Below, piece after piece: positions 30,977 through 40,530 of a DNA stretch of 64,000 nt. Under the pieces are notes generated by a model. That model had not been told where the DNA came from. It worked only from the letters and a program-made list of their open reading frames with translations, and did not search any database. A program made the position numbers and the translations under genes. Origin of the DNA: Blattabacterium cuenoti (GTDB lineage Bacteria > Bacteroidota > Bacteroidia > Flavobacteriales > Blattabacteriaceae); contig NZ_CP059202.1 of assembly GCF_014251815.1 (NCBI RefSeq), positions 434,001-498,000 of the forward strand, read 5' to 3'. The first letter of the stretch is position 1. Every line of letters begins with the position of its first letter.

Positions 30977-31050
30977 AGCCGATGGAGGGATTCGAACCCA
31001 CGACCCCGAGATTACAAATCACGTGCTCTGACCAACTGAGCTACACCGGC
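30977..31050 (-). tRNA. tRNA-Thr (anticodon TGT)
   Basis: The 74-nt cloverleaf has acceptor GCCGGTG pairing with CATCGGC (one G-T wobble) and loop TTTGTAA giving TGT. The anticodon stem CGTGA/TCTCG and the T stem GTGGG/CCCTC each contain one T-T mismatch, so the structure is weakened relative to typical tRNAs. It is first of the four-tRNA cluster. Confidence 0.92.
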
Positions 31051-31134
31051 TATTCAAATTTTATTCGTACTAATGAAAATCAGGACAATACAAATCTATA
31101 GAGATTTTTATAATTCTCAAAAAAATAATAGACA

Positions 31135-31785
31135 TTACAAAATTTTTACATTTTTAATTTTATGTTTAAATATAAATAATGAAAACACACCAATAGATAT
31201 TACAACATCGGATAAATTAAAAATAGGTTTAAAAAACTGAAAATTATAACCACCAAAAAATGGAATCCAACCAGGAATATAAGTATCTATTATAGGAAAA
31301 TAAAACATATCTACAACACATCCTTCCATAAAAGAGGCATATCCCCCTTTTTTTTCAAAAAAATTAGAGTTTATTTTAGATACACCAATATAAGGAATCC
31401 ATTTTTGATATTCTTTGCTATAAACTGTTCCTGTATCAAATAATAATCCATACAAAGCGCTATCTAAAAAATTTCCCATAGCTCCTGATAAAATTAAACT
31501 AATAGGAATAGTCAAATATTTAGAATATCCTTTTTTTATATTCTTGTAAAGAAAAATAGAAATTAAAAAAATCAAAAAAAACCGTAAAATACTCAATAAT
31601 ATTTTTCCATAATATCCTACACCAAAATTTACCCCATAAGCCATTCCTGGATTTTCAACAAAAAAAATATGAAAAAAAGAAAATATGTCAATTCCACCTC
31701 CTAACTTAAAATGAGTTTTAATATAAATTTTTAAAACTTGATCTATTAATAAAATAGAGAAAATAATTAAAAAGAATTTTTTCAA
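31135..31785 (-). CDS. lspA: Lipoprotein signal peptidase (signal peptidase II)
   Basis: The 216-residue inner-membrane aspartyl protease cleaves the signal peptide of diacylglyceryl-modified prolipoproteins. Four hydrophobic segments are visible. The catalytic aspartates are in GAMGNFLDS (Asp108) and VVDMFYF (Asp159). The region between them is about 25 residues longer than in E. coli, a known Bacteroidota feature. A predicted lipoprotein substrate is encoded at 40215. The gene lies 9 bp after the DksA-like gene. Confidence 0.93.
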   Translation of the reverse strand: MKKFFLIIFSILLIDQVLKIYIKTHFKLGGGIDIFSFFHIFFVENPGMAYGVNFGVGYYGKILLSILRFFLIFLISIFLYKNIKKGYSKYLTIPISLILSGAMGNFLDSALYGLLFDTGTVYSKEYQKWIPYIGVSKINSNFFEKKGGYASFMEGCVVDMFYFPIIDTYIPGWIPFFGGYNFQFFKPIFNLSDVVISIGVFSLFIFKHKIKNVKIL

Positions 31786-31794
31786 TTAAAAAAT

Positions 31795-32199
31795 TTAGTT
31801 TATTAGCTTTTTTCTATATTCTATCAGTCTTTTACCTTCAATACTTAAAGTTGTATGAGGGACCGCCATAAGACGTTCTTTAGGGATTAACTTTTTGGTA
31901 ATACGACAGATTCCATAATCTTTATTTTCCACTCTAATTAAGGCGGTGTTTAAACTATTTATAAATTTTTGTAAATGTTTTAAAATTTGTGCATTTTGTT
32001 CCTTACTCAAAGTTTCTGAACCTTCATCAAAAGCTTTAAAAGTAAAATAAGTATCATCTGTTCCATTATTTTTATTATCAGAAAAAGATTCTTGAAACAT
32101 TGATAAATCTTTTTTTGCTTTTTTTAATTTTTCAAGTATAAGTTTACGAAATTCTTTTCTTTCTTCCATAGAATACCTTTTTTTTACTTCTCCTTTCAT
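31795..32199 (-). CDS. TraR/DksA-family protein with degenerate zinc finger
   Basis: This 134-residue protein has an N-terminal coiled coil (about 10-95) and a C-terminal DksA-like globular part, ENKDYGICRITKKLIPKERL. The canonical four-cysteine finger is reduced to a single Cys: the second cysteine of CxxC is Thr and the distal pair is missing (TTLSIEGK). This degenerate form is usual for Bacteroidota. The family binds the RNA polymerase secondary channel, but function here is inference. It lies between ileS and lspA, an order common in this phylum. Confidence 0.87.
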   Translation of the reverse strand: MKGEVKKRYSMEERKEFRKLILEKLKKAKKDLSMFQESFSDNKNNGTDDTYFTFKAFDEGSETLSKEQNAQILKHLQKFINSLNTALIRVENKDYGICRITKKLIPKERLMAVPHTTLSIEGKRLIEYRKKLIN

Positions 32200-32219
32200 C
32201 TCATCTTTTTTTAATATTT

Positions 32220-35200
32220 TTATACTTTTCGAATCTGCACATGTAATATAAATTTTTCTCCAAAATAGATTTTTTCTTCCGCCCCTTCATACTTTGTCAC
32301 ATTTTTTTGTAAAAAAATATCCATAGCAAGAGTTTCTTTACAAAGAAAACTCTTATTTTTTTGTAAAATAATTTGTATTTTATTTTTTTTAAATTCTTGA
32401 TTTCCTTTTACACTTAGATATACAATTATTTTTTCAGTTACATCATATTTTTGATCTTTTCTTAATTTTTGTATATGTCTGATTAATTCTCTCACAATTC
32501 CTTCTTCCCAAAGAGAATCTGTAATTCGTAAATCTAATGCAATCGTAAATTTAGGATCAAATAAAATAGACCAATCTTTAATATATTCAGTAATTATTTT
32601 AACATCTTCTATAGAAAGTGTGATTTTATTTTTTTTCAGAAAAAAAACACATTTTTTATTTTTTTCTATTTCTCTAATTTTTTCTTGACTAAATTCTTTT
32701 ATAATTTTAGATATTTCTGGGGTTTTATTTCCAAATTTAGGTCCTATAGATTGATAATTAGGTTTGATATATTTTATCAATTCAAGATTTTTATAAGAAG
32801 AAGGAAATTCTATTTTTTTAACATTAGCTTCTTGAAATATAATTTCAATTTCAGATGATTGTTCTAATTGAAGACGCATTTTATTATCAGGAACAATAAT
32901 AAGTAATTTTTGCAAAGGTTGACGAATTTTAATTTTATTCTTTTTTCTTACAGAAAAAACCATAGAAATTATTTTTTGAACACAAAACATTCTACGTTCT
33001 AATTCTTTATTAATAAAATTAGAATTATAAATAGGAAAACTTGTAAAATGAATACTTTTGGATTTATCCTTTTTTGTAATAGAATTTAAATCCACATACA
33101 ATTTTTCTGAAAAAAATGGAGCAATAGGAGAAATTAATTTAGCTACAACAATTAAACATTTATAAAGAATTTGATATGCAGATATTTTATTTTTTGTATA
33201 CTTTTCTTTCCAAAATCTCCTCCTACATAATCTGACATACCAATTACTTAATTGATTTAAAACAAAGGAATGAATTAAACGTGCAGCTTTAGTTGGATTA
33301 TAGTCAGCATAATAGTCATCTGTTTTTTGAATAAGACTATTTAATTCAGAAAGTATCCAAAAATCTAATGTTGTATAAGAACTTGTACATTCTTTTTCTT
33401 TATAAAAAAAACCATCAATATTAGCATATAAAGCAAAAAAAGAATAAATATTATATAATGTACCGAAAAATTTGTTTATGACAGTATGAATATCATTTAC
33501 ATTAAATTTTAAATTATCCCAAGGTTCAGAATTAAACACAATATACCAACGTATGGCATCAGGACCATAATTGTTTATTAAATCAAAAGGATTTATAGTA
33601 TTCCCTTTACTTTTTGACATTTTACGGCCATATTGATCTAAAACCAATCCTGTTGACACAACATTTTTATATGCTACAGAATCAAATAATAAACAACTAA
33701 TAGTATGTAAAGTGAAAAACCATCCTCTTGTTTGATCTATTCCTTCCGAAATAAAATCAGCAGGAAAGAACAAATTTTCATCTATATATTTTTTATTTTC
33801 AAATGGGTAATGGAACTGAGCATATGGCATTGCTCCAGAATCAAACCATACATCAATTAAATCAAATTCTCTTTTCATAGGCTTTCCTCTAGAAGAAACC
33901 AATATGATTTTATCCAAAACATGTTTATGAAGATCTATTTTTTCATAATTATTTTCATTCATATCATCTAATGTAAACCCTTCAAATACATTATGTGACA
34001 TAAAACCATATTTGATAGATTTTTGAATTTCTATAAACAATTCTTTAACTGATCCTACCACAATTTCCTCATCTCCTTTTTCTGTTCTCCAAATAGGCAA
34101 AGGGGTCCCCCAATATCTAGAACGTGAAAGATTCCAATCTTTTATATTTTTTAGCCAAGAAGAAAAACGTTTTTTTCCTATAAAATCAGGATACCATTGA
34201 ATTTTTTCATTCAAACGAATCATTTTATCTTTTATTTCCGTGGTTTTTATAAACCATGAATTTAATAGATAATAAAGTATTGGTTTTTCTGTTCTCCAAC
34301 AATGTGGATAAAAATGAATATGTTTTTCTGTTCTAAATATTTTTTTTTCTTTTTCTAAAAGAAAAATTATTTCTTGATCTACTGAAAAGAAATTCTTTTG
34401 ATCTGGATTAAATTCATTCTTAACATATTTTCCTGATAATCCATAAGGAAAATTTTTTATAAACTTTCCTTGAAAATCGACTAAAGGAACAGGTATATTT
34501 TTATCATTTAAAACCAACATTGGGGGGATATTATATTTTTTAGCAATTACAAAATCATCCATCCCAAATGTGGGAGAAATATGGACAATTCCTGTTCCAT
34601 CATTGACATTCACAAAATCTCCTGTTATAACTTGAAACGCATTTTCTTCGTTAGAATAAGGTTTAAACCAAGGTAATAATTGTTCATACTTACTAAATAT
34701 CAACTCTTTCCCTTTAAATTTTTCTATTATTAAATAAGGAATTTTCAGTTTTTTTTTAATATCTATTTCATTATCATGATAAGCATCTAACTCTATATCA
34801 CTTGAGACAGAATAGTACTCATTGGATAATAATATTTTATGAACTAATTTTTCGGAAAAAATAATGTTCTCTTTTAAAAAAGAGCATCTATTATAAGTTT
34901 GGACTAATACATAATCTATATCGCCCCCAAGAGCTAATGCTGTATTTGAAGGGATAGTCCAAGGAGCGGTTGTCCATGATATAAAATATATATCTCCTGA
35001 AATTTTTCGAAATTTTTCAGGTAAAGTATTTTTAATTGCTTTAAATCTCAAAAATGGAGATAATTGTTTTACTTCTTTGTAGGTTCCAGGCATATTCAAT
35101 TCATGATAACTTAATCCTGTTCCTGCAGCAGGAGAATAAGGTTGAATTTCTAAACCTTTATAAATAAGATTTTTTTTGTATAATTTTTTGATCAACCACC

Positions 35201-35702
35201 AAACACTTTCTATATACTTTGCATTGTATGTGATAAACGAATTCTTTAAATCGATAAAATATCCTATTTTTTCGGTAAATGATTCCCACTCCTTTAATGA
35301 TTTATCAACAAAATTTTTACAAAAATTATTATATTTTTTTACACTGATTTTTTTTCCTATATCATTTTTAGTAATTCCCATATTTTTTTCCACATTCAAT
35401 TCTACTGGAAGTCCATGCGCATCCCAACCAGCTTTTACAAAGATTTTTTTACCTTTAAGTGCGTGATATCTACAAAAAATATCTTTTATGGTTCTAGTTA
35501 GAATATGATGAATTCCTGGATTTCCATTTAAAGATGGGGGCCCCTCATATAAAATATATGAAGTGGTATTTTTTTTATTATTATGAAAATTATAATTATT
35601 TTGAAAAATATTATGTTTTTTCCAGTATTGAGATATTTCTATGGTTATCTTACAAAGATTCAATTTTTTATATTCTTTGAATATTCTTGACATACTTAAC
35701 AT
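32220..35702 (-). CDS. ileS: Isoleucyl-tRNA synthetase
   Basis: The 1160-residue class I synthetase charges tRNA-Ile and edits Val. The ATP site appears as PSLNGNPGIHH (56-66), a HIGH variant. The editing domain includes SWTTAPWTIPSNTALA, the DVWFDSGAMPYAQ and EGIDQTRGWF segments follow, and KMSKSKGN is at about 693-700. Length and the GIHH form fit the IleRS clade shared by Bacteroidota and eukaryotic cytosol rather than the E. coli clade. Start choice between 35702 and the ATG at 35693 is uncertain. Confidence 0.95.
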   Translation of the reverse strand: MLSMSRIFKEYKKLNLCKITIEISQYWKKHNIFQNNYNFHNNKKNTTSYILYEGPPSLNGNPGIHHILTRTIKDIFCRYHALKGKKIFVKAGWDAHGLPVELNVEKNMGITKNDIGKKISVKKYNNFCKNFVDKSLKEWESFTEKIGYFIDLKNSFITYNAKYIESVWWLIKKLYKKNLIYKGLEIQPYSPAAGTGLSYHELNMPGTYKEVKQLSPFLRFKAIKNTLPEKFRKISGDIYFISWTTAPWTIPSNTALALGGDIDYVLVQTYNRCSFLKENIIFSEKLVHKILLSNEYYSVSSDIELDAYHDNEIDIKKKLKIPYLIIEKFKGKELIFSKYEQLLPWFKPYSNEENAFQVITGDFVNVNDGTGIVHISPTFGMDDFVIAKKYNIPPMLVLNDKNIPVPLVDFQGKFIKNFPYGLSGKYVKNEFNPDQKNFFSVDQEIIFLLEKEKKIFRTEKHIHFYPHCWRTEKPILYYLLNSWFIKTTEIKDKMIRLNEKIQWYPDFIGKKRFSSWLKNIKDWNLSRSRYWGTPLPIWRTEKGDEEIVVGSVKELFIEIQKSIKYGFMSHNVFEGFTLDDMNENNYEKIDLHKHVLDKIILVSSRGKPMKREFDLIDVWFDSGAMPYAQFHYPFENKKYIDENLFFPADFISEGIDQTRGWFFTLHTISCLLFDSVAYKNVVSTGLVLDQYGRKMSKSKGNTINPFDLINNYGPDAIRWYIVFNSEPWDNLKFNVNDIHTVINKFFGTLYNIYSFFALYANIDGFFYKEKECTSSYTTLDFWILSELNSLIQKTDDYYADYNPTKAARLIHSFVLNQLSNWYVRLCRRRFWKEKYTKNKISAYQILYKCLIVVAKLISPIAPFFSEKLYVDLNSITKKDKSKSIHFTSFPIYNSNFINKELERRMFCVQKIISMVFSVRKKNKIKIRQPLQKLLIIVPDNKMRLQLEQSSEIEIIFQEANVKKIEFPSSYKNLELIKYIKPNYQSIGPKFGNKTPEISKIIKEFSQEKIREIEKNKKCVFFLKKNKITLSIEDVKIITEYIKDWSILFDPKFTIALDLRITDSLWEEGIVRELIRHIQKLRKDQKYDVTEKIIVYLSVKGNQEFKKNKIQIILQKNKSFLCKETLAMDIFLQKNVTKYEGAEEKIYFGEKFILHVQIRKV

Positions 35703-35751
35703 AAGTCTATAATAAATTCTTCTATTTTTATTTTAATATATTTTTGATAAT

Positions 35752-38301
35752 ATGAATAAAGAAGAAACTCCATTAATCAAGCAATATAATGATATAAAAA
35801 CTAAATATCCAAATACAATTTTATTATTTCAAGTTGGAGATTTTTATGAAACTTTTGGGGAAGATGCCATTAAATGTTCTCAAACATTAAACATTGTTTT
35901 AACCAAACGATCTAATCTACATTTAGCTGGTTTTCCTCTTCATTCTTTAAACACTTACTTGCCAAAATTGATACGTTCAGGATTTCGTGTTGCTATTTGT
36001 GATCAATTAGAAGAACCCAAAAAAGGAAAAAATATTGTAAAAAGAGGAGTAACAGAACTTGTGACTCCAGGAATAACTATAAATGAAAATATTATACCCC
36101 CCAAATCAAATAATTTTTTAGCTTCTATTCATGTCGAAAAAAAAAATCAAAATTTTGGTTTAAGTTTTTTAGATGTTTCTACTGGAGAATTTTTTGTAAC
36201 AGAAGATACAAAAGATAACATTTTACAATATTTGAAACATTATAATCCTAGTGAAATTCTTTTTCAAAGAAAAGAAAAAAAATTATTAGATCAATTATTA
36301 AAAGGAAAATATTATACTTTTTTAATGGAAGATTGGGTTTTCGATTATTCATTTGCATACGAAAAATTAACATCACACTTTAAAATTAATTCCTTAAAAG
36401 GATTTGGAATCAATGATTTAAAATTAGGAATTATTTCCTGTGGAGTGATTTTATCCTATTTACATAATACATTACATTTTGATATAAAACATGTTTCTAA
36501 TATACGAAGAATAAAAAAAGAAGAACATATGTGGATAGATGATTTTACTTTCAGAAATTTAGAAATATTTACTCCTTTGAATAAAGAAGGAGTTTCTTTA
36601 ATAAATATATTAGACCATACTATAACCCCTATGGGGGGAAGATTATTAAAAAATTGGATTCTTTTTCCCTTGAAAAATATATTTCATATAAAAAAACGAC
36701 ATCAAATAGTACAAGAATTATGTACTAACAGTACAATACGTTTTTTTGTAGAAACAAAACTTAAAAGAGTTTATGATATAGAAAGGATAATCTCTAAAAT
36801 AGCTATTGGAAAAATTTCACCACGGGAAATGTATACGTTATATAAATCTTTAGTTTCTATAAAAGAAATCCAAAAAAAATTTTTACATCAGAAATATAAA
36901 ATTTTTATAAGTATTGGAAATTCTTTCTCAAATTGTGATTTTATATGTGAAAAAATCTCTAACACAATACAAGAAAATCCACCCTATCAAATTGAGAAGG
37001 GGAAAGGAAATGTTATAATTAAAGGATTTTCTAAGGAATTAGACGAAATCCGTATGATGTACTTTTCTCAAAAAGAATATTTAGAAAAACTTTGCTCAAT
37101 AGAGCAATTAAAAACAGGAATTAATAATTTAAAAATTGGATTTAACAATATTTTGGGTTATTTTTTTGAAGTTAAAATTTCTAAAAAAAAAAAAGTACCA
37201 TCTCATTGGATACAAAAACAAACATTAACAAATTCTATTCGATATATTACTGAAGAATTGAAAAATTACGAATTAAAAATTTTTAATGCAGAACAAAAAA
37301 TATTTTTATTGGAAAAAGAAATATTTAACAACCTAGCCCAAAAAATATTATATAATATAAAAATTTTACAGAAAAACGCAAGAACAATTGCAAAATTAGA
37401 TGTGTTATGCTCTTTTTCTAGCTTATCATTAAAAAATAATTACATAAAACCAAAAATAAATGATTCTTTAAAAATATCAATAATAAAAGGACGACATCCA
37501 GTTATTGAAAGACAATTTATTGACAAAGCTTCTTATATTCCTAATGACATTATTTTAAATAAATCAAATCAACAAATTTTAATCATCACAGGACCAAACA
37601 TGTCAGGAAAATCGGCTATTTTACGTCAAACCGCTATTATTATATTAATGGCTCATATTGGAAGTTTTGTTCCTGCTAAACAAGCAGAAATTGGATTGGT
37701 AGACAAAATATTTAGTAGAGTTGGAGCGTCTGATAATATTTCTTTAGGCGAATCTACTTTTATGGTAGAAATGAATGAAACAGCAAACATATTAAATAAC
37801 CTTTCAAAAAGAAGTTTTCTTATATTAGATGAAATAGGAAGAGGAACAAGTACTTATGATGGAATTTCAATAGCAAAATCTATCATAGAATTTTTACATG
37901 AAAAAAATTTTCGTCCTATAACCTTATTTGCTACACATTATCATGAACTAAATGAAATGTGTTCTTTCTTCAAAAGAATAAAAAATTATCACATATCTGT
38001 AAAAAAAACAAATGATAATATTATTTTTATGCGAAAACTAATAGCTGGAGGAAGCGAACATAGTTTTGGTATTTATGTAGCTAAAATATCAGGTATGCCG
38101 ATAGAAATTATTGAAAGAGCAAATAAAATATTGGATACATTAAAATCAAAAAAAAATAAAACAGAAATAAACAAAAAAAAGGTTTTTTCTTTGTTAAATA
38201 AAATAATTTTATCCTTAAAAAAAATAAGGAATATCGAATCTTTATCATTACAAGACGCTACTATAAAAATTCATGAAATTAAAAATTTGTTAGATTATTA
38301 A
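35752..38301 (+). CDS. mutS: DNA mismatch repair protein MutS
   Basis: This 849-residue MutS1 has the mismatch-wedge motif FYETFGEDA (near residues 29-37), the core and clamp domains, Walker A GPNMSGKS (about 614-621) and Walker B LILDEIGRGTSTYDG. It also has the ATHYHEL switch. It recognises base mismatches and small loops; MutL is not in this window. An uninterrupted run of 12 A (37183-37194) lies inside the coding sequence, encoding four lysines. Two tRNAs follow on the same strand. Confidence 0.96.
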   Translation: MNKEETPLIKQYNDIKTKYPNTILLFQVGDFYETFGEDAIKCSQTLNIVLTKRSNLHLAGFPLHSLNTYLPKLIRSGFRVAICDQLEEPKKGKNIVKRGVTELVTPGITINENIIPPKSNNFLASIHVEKKNQNFGLSFLDVSTGEFFVTEDTKDNILQYLKHYNPSEILFQRKEKKLLDQLLKGKYYTFLMEDWVFDYSFAYEKLTSHFKINSLKGFGINDLKLGIISCGVILSYLHNTLHFDIKHVSNIRRIKKEEHMWIDDFTFRNLEIFTPLNKEGVSLINILDHTITPMGGRLLKNWILFPLKNIFHIKKRHQIVQELCTNSTIRFFVETKLKRVYDIERIISKIAIGKISPREMYTLYKSLVSIKEIQKKFLHQKYKIFISIGNSFSNCDFICEKISNTIQENPPYQIEKGKGNVIIKGFSKELDEIRMMYFSQKEYLEKLCSIEQLKTGINNLKIGFNNILGYFFEVKISKKKKVPSHWIQKQTLTNSIRYITEELKNYELKIFNAEQKIFLLEKEIFNNLAQKILYNIKILQKNARTIAKLDVLCSFSSLSLKNNYIKPKINDSLKISIIKGRHPVIERQFIDKASYIPNDIILNKSNQQILIITGPNMSGKSAILRQTAIIILMAHIGSFVPAKQAEIGLVDKIFSRVGASDNISLGESTFMVEMNETANILNNLSKRSFLILDEIGRGTSTYDGISIAKSIIEFLHEKNFRPITLFATHYHELNEMCSFFKRIKNYHISVKKTNDNIIFMRKLIAGGSEHSFGIYVAKISGMPIEIIERANKILDTLKSKKNKTEINKKKVFSLLNKIILSLKKIRNIESLSLQDATIKIHEIKNLLDY

Positions 38302-38303
38302 AA

Positions 38304-38330
38304 TTTACTATATTATATTATAGTGTAAAA
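38304..38330 (+). terminator. AT-rich hairpin just after mutS
   Basis: ACTATA (38307-38312) and TATAGT (38319-38324) form a 6-bp stem around a 6-base loop, extended by TTT/AAA with a two-base bulge and followed by an A-rich stretch. It starts three bases after the mutS stop. There is no strong T run, so terminator function is only a possibility. Confidence 0.25.
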
Positions 38331-38374
38331 AAATATGAAGTTAAAAATTATTCATTAAAACATTAAAAATCAAC

Positions 38375-38447
38375 GCGAGAATAGCTCAGTTGGTAGAGCA
38401 CGATCTTGCCAAGGTCGGGGCCGCGGGTTCAAATCCCGTTTCTCGCT
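38375..38447 (+). tRNA. tRNA-Gly (anticodon GCC)
   Basis: The 73-nt cloverleaf has acceptor GCGAGAA pairing with TTCTCGC, stem CGATC/GGTCG and loop TTGCCAA giving GCC. It is 12 bp upstream of tRNA-Leu; the pair resembles the Gly(GCC)-Cys-Leu(UAA) order of E. coli without Cys. Confidence 0.95.
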
Positions 38448-38459
38448 TTCAAGAAAACT

Positions 38460-38544
38460 ACCCGGATGGTGGAATAGGTAGACACACAGGACTTAAAATC
38501 CTGTGATCATTGTGATCGTACGGGTTCAAATCCCGTTCCGGGTA
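38460..38544 (+). tRNA. tRNA-Leu (anticodon TAA)
   Basis: The 85-nt class II tRNA has acceptor ACCCGGA pairing with TCCGGGT, a long variable arm (TGATCATTGTGATCG) and loop CTTAAAA giving TAA. Discriminator A is present. Its 3' end lies 5 bp from the convergent guaB stop. Confidence 0.95.
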
Positions 38545-38549
38545 TTTTT

Positions 38550-40025
38550 TTATTTACTATAATTAAAATAATTAGGTGATTCTTTAGTAATATTTACACT
38601 GTGCGGATGATTCTCTTTTAATCCTGAATTGGTAATTCTTACAAATTTTCCCGTTTTCATAAGTTCAGTAATACTGGAAACTCCACAATACCCCATTCCT
38701 GAACGTAATCCTCCACAAATCTGATAAATCACATCTTTCATTTTTCCTTTATAAGGAACTATAGCTTCTATTCCTTCCGGAACTGATTTTTCATTGAACT
38801 GAAAATAACGATCGTTACTTCCTCTTTTCATAGCTATTAGGGATCCCATTCCCACATAAGTTTTAAATTTTCTTCCTTGAAAAATGACTTCCTCACCTGG
38901 AGCTTCGTCTGTGCCTGCAAATAAACTTCCAATCATAACAGAACTAGCTCCAGCAGCTATGGCTTTTACTACATCACCTGAATATCGAATCCCTCCATCA
39001 GAAATAACACTAACATTTCTTTTTTTAGCATATTCATACACATCATTAATGGCTGTTATTTGTGGCATTCCTACTCCAGCTATCACTCTCGTTGTACAAA
39101 TAGAGCCAGATCCAATTCCTACTTTTAAAACCGTAGAACCAGCTTCTATTAAATCTTTAGCCCCTTCCATAGTTACTACATTTCCTGTCAATAATGTTAT
39201 TTTGGGAAAAGAATTTCTAATTAATTTTATTGTGTCGAGTATCCTAGAAGAATGACCATGCGCTGAATCTATAGCTAAAATATCAGCCCCGACTCTAATT
39301 AAAGATTCTACTCTTTCTAAAGTTTTTTTATTATCTATTCCAATAGCTGCTCCTACACGTAATCGTCCTTTAGAATCTTTACAAGCATTAGGATATTCAA
39401 TCAAATTATCAATATCTCTAATTGTAATTAATCCTACTAATTTGTTACAATCATCCACAATAGGCAATTTTTCAATTCTTTCTTTTAATAAAATATTTTT
39501 AGCTTTTTCCAGAGTTATATTTTTTTTTTTAGATATAATTAAATTCTCTTTTGTCATTACATCTTCAACTAAAGAATCTAAATCTGTACGATATTTTATA
39601 TCTCTTCTAGTAATAATTCCAACTAATGAATAATCTTTTTCTATAACAGGTAACCCAGAAATTTTGAATTTTTCCATAAGATATTGAGCATATTTTAATG
39701 TAGAATCTCTAGAAAGAGTTATAGGATCATCTATCATTCCACTCTCACTCCTTTTGACTCTATAAACTTCTTCGGATTGATTTTTTATATTCATGTTTTT
39801 ATGAATAATCCCTATTCCTCCTTCTCTAGCTATAGATATAGCTAGAGAAGATTCAGTCACTGTATCCATAGCAGCACTTAATATGGGAATATTCATAGTA
39901 ATATCAGGTGTAAGATAAGTTTTAAGAGAAACTTCTGATGGAAGAACTGAAGAGAAAGAAGGAACGAGCAATACATCATCAAAAGTAAGAGCTTCTTTTT
40001 TTAAAATCTTTTTGTTTAAAGACAT
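38550..40025 (-). CDS. guaB: IMP dehydrogenase
   Basis: The 491-residue enzyme oxidises IMP to XMP, the committed step to GMP. The barrel carries DSAHGHS near residue 255 and the catalytic loop GIGSGSICTTR with the active Cys at about 309. ISDGGIRYSGD and GSLFAGTDEAPGE follow. Two CBS domains (about 95-205) sit inside the barrel and usually mediate nucleotide regulation. The gene is divergent from the small lipoprotein gene. Confidence 0.96.
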   Translation of the reverse strand: MSLNKKILKKEALTFDDVLLVPSFSSVLPSEVSLKTYLTPDITMNIPILSAAMDTVTESSLAISIAREGGIGIIHKNMNIKNQSEEVYRVKRSESGMIDDPITLSRDSTLKYAQYLMEKFKISGLPVIEKDYSLVGIITRRDIKYRTDLDSLVEDVMTKENLIISKKKNITLEKAKNILLKERIEKLPIVDDCNKLVGLITIRDIDNLIEYPNACKDSKGRLRVGAAIGIDNKKTLERVESLIRVGADILAIDSAHGHSSRILDTIKLIRNSFPKITLLTGNVVTMEGAKDLIEAGSTVLKVGIGSGSICTTRVIAGVGMPQITAINDVYEYAKKRNVSVISDGGIRYSGDVVKAIAAGASSVMIGSLFAGTDEAPGEEVIFQGRKFKTYVGMGSLIAMKRGSNDRYFQFNEKSVPEGIEAIVPYKGKMKDVIYQICGGLRSGMGYCGVSSITELMKTGKFVRITNSGLKENHPHSVNITKESPNYFNYSK

Positions 40026-40084
40026 AAATTTTTATTTTAATAATTTTGTTATAGTTATAATAAATAACATAATATTCTTATTTT

Positions 40085-40092
40085 CAAACCTA
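40085..40092 (-). promoter_or_regulatory. Candidate -7 element for guaB
   Basis: On the minus strand this reads TAGGTTTG, matching the Bacteroidota -7 consensus TAnnTTTG, 60 bp before the guaB ATG. No clear TTG lies at the expected -33 distance. The call rests on motif and position only. Confidence 0.3.
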
Positions 40093-40172
40093 AAAAGAAA
40101 ATTATAATTTAGTTATACTCTATTTTAAAAAAATACAAATAATGATATATTTTTTCATTCCAAATTTTTATA

Positions 40173-40180
40173 TAAATTTG
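40173..40180 (+). promoter_or_regulatory. Candidate -7 element for the lipoprotein gene
   Basis: TAAATTTG matches the Bacteroidota -7 consensus TAnnTTTG, 35 bp before the ATG at 40215. The -33 box would fall in a T-rich stretch near 40151 without an exact TTG. The rest of the 190-bp divergent region (40026-40214) shows nothing else recognisable. Confidence 0.35.
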
Positions 40181-40214
40181 CCCAGAATATGTAATAACTG
40201 AAACACTATCGATT

Positions 40215-40502
40215 ATGATGAAAAAATTAAGAATTACAGTCACTACGATCTTGTTGGCAATATTTTTATTTACCATTAGTTGCAACAACAAAAATAAAAA
40301 TGAGAGTAACTCTACTACAACAGAAGAGGAAAAAACAGCTAATAACAATGAAAATCAAACAGATTCCACTACCACAAACACACCTCCTACAACTAGCGAG
40401 GAATCCTCAAAAAACAATAATGAGGAAAACAATAATAACAACAATACATCATCTGAAAAAGAAAAAGTAACAACTGAAGAAAACGATAAAAATAATAAAT
40501 AG
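40215..40502 (+). CDS. Small low-complexity lipoprotein of unknown function
   Basis: I do not recognise a family. The 95-residue product begins with a textbook lipoprotein signal: two lysines and an arginine, a hydrophobic stretch ILLAIFLFTI and a lipobox TISC with the acceptor cysteine near residue 23. The mature 72 residues are almost wholly Asn, Thr, Ser, Glu and Lys, with (NNNNNN) and repeated TTTEEE/TTSEES patterns, and are predicted disordered. The gene is single, with its own candidate promoter and a strong hairpin after it. It carries more C and G in its codons than neighbours (ACC, TCC, GAG). ATG 40218 is an alternative start. The signal peptide is seen; surface location is inferred. 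Confidence 0.7.
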   Translation: MMKKLRITVTTILLAIFLFTISCNNKNKNESNSTTTEEEKTANNNENQTDSTTTNTPPTTSEESSKNNNEENNNNNNTSSEKEKVTTEENDKNNK

Positions 40503-40530
40503 AATTTTAAAAGTAAAGTAAAGCAGAAAA

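Noticed and set aside
30838-31101. Plus-strand open frame across the tRNA cluster
   Set aside because: Its peptide (GFEPTTPRLQ and similar) is the usual translation of the antisense of tRNA T arms; four tRNAs explain the sequence.
40438-40460. AAC/AAT-rich run in the lipoprotein gene as a microsatellite or CRISPR-like repeat
   Set aside because: It is a short Asn codon run in frame with a coding sequence; no regular repeat-spacer structure exists anywhere in the window.
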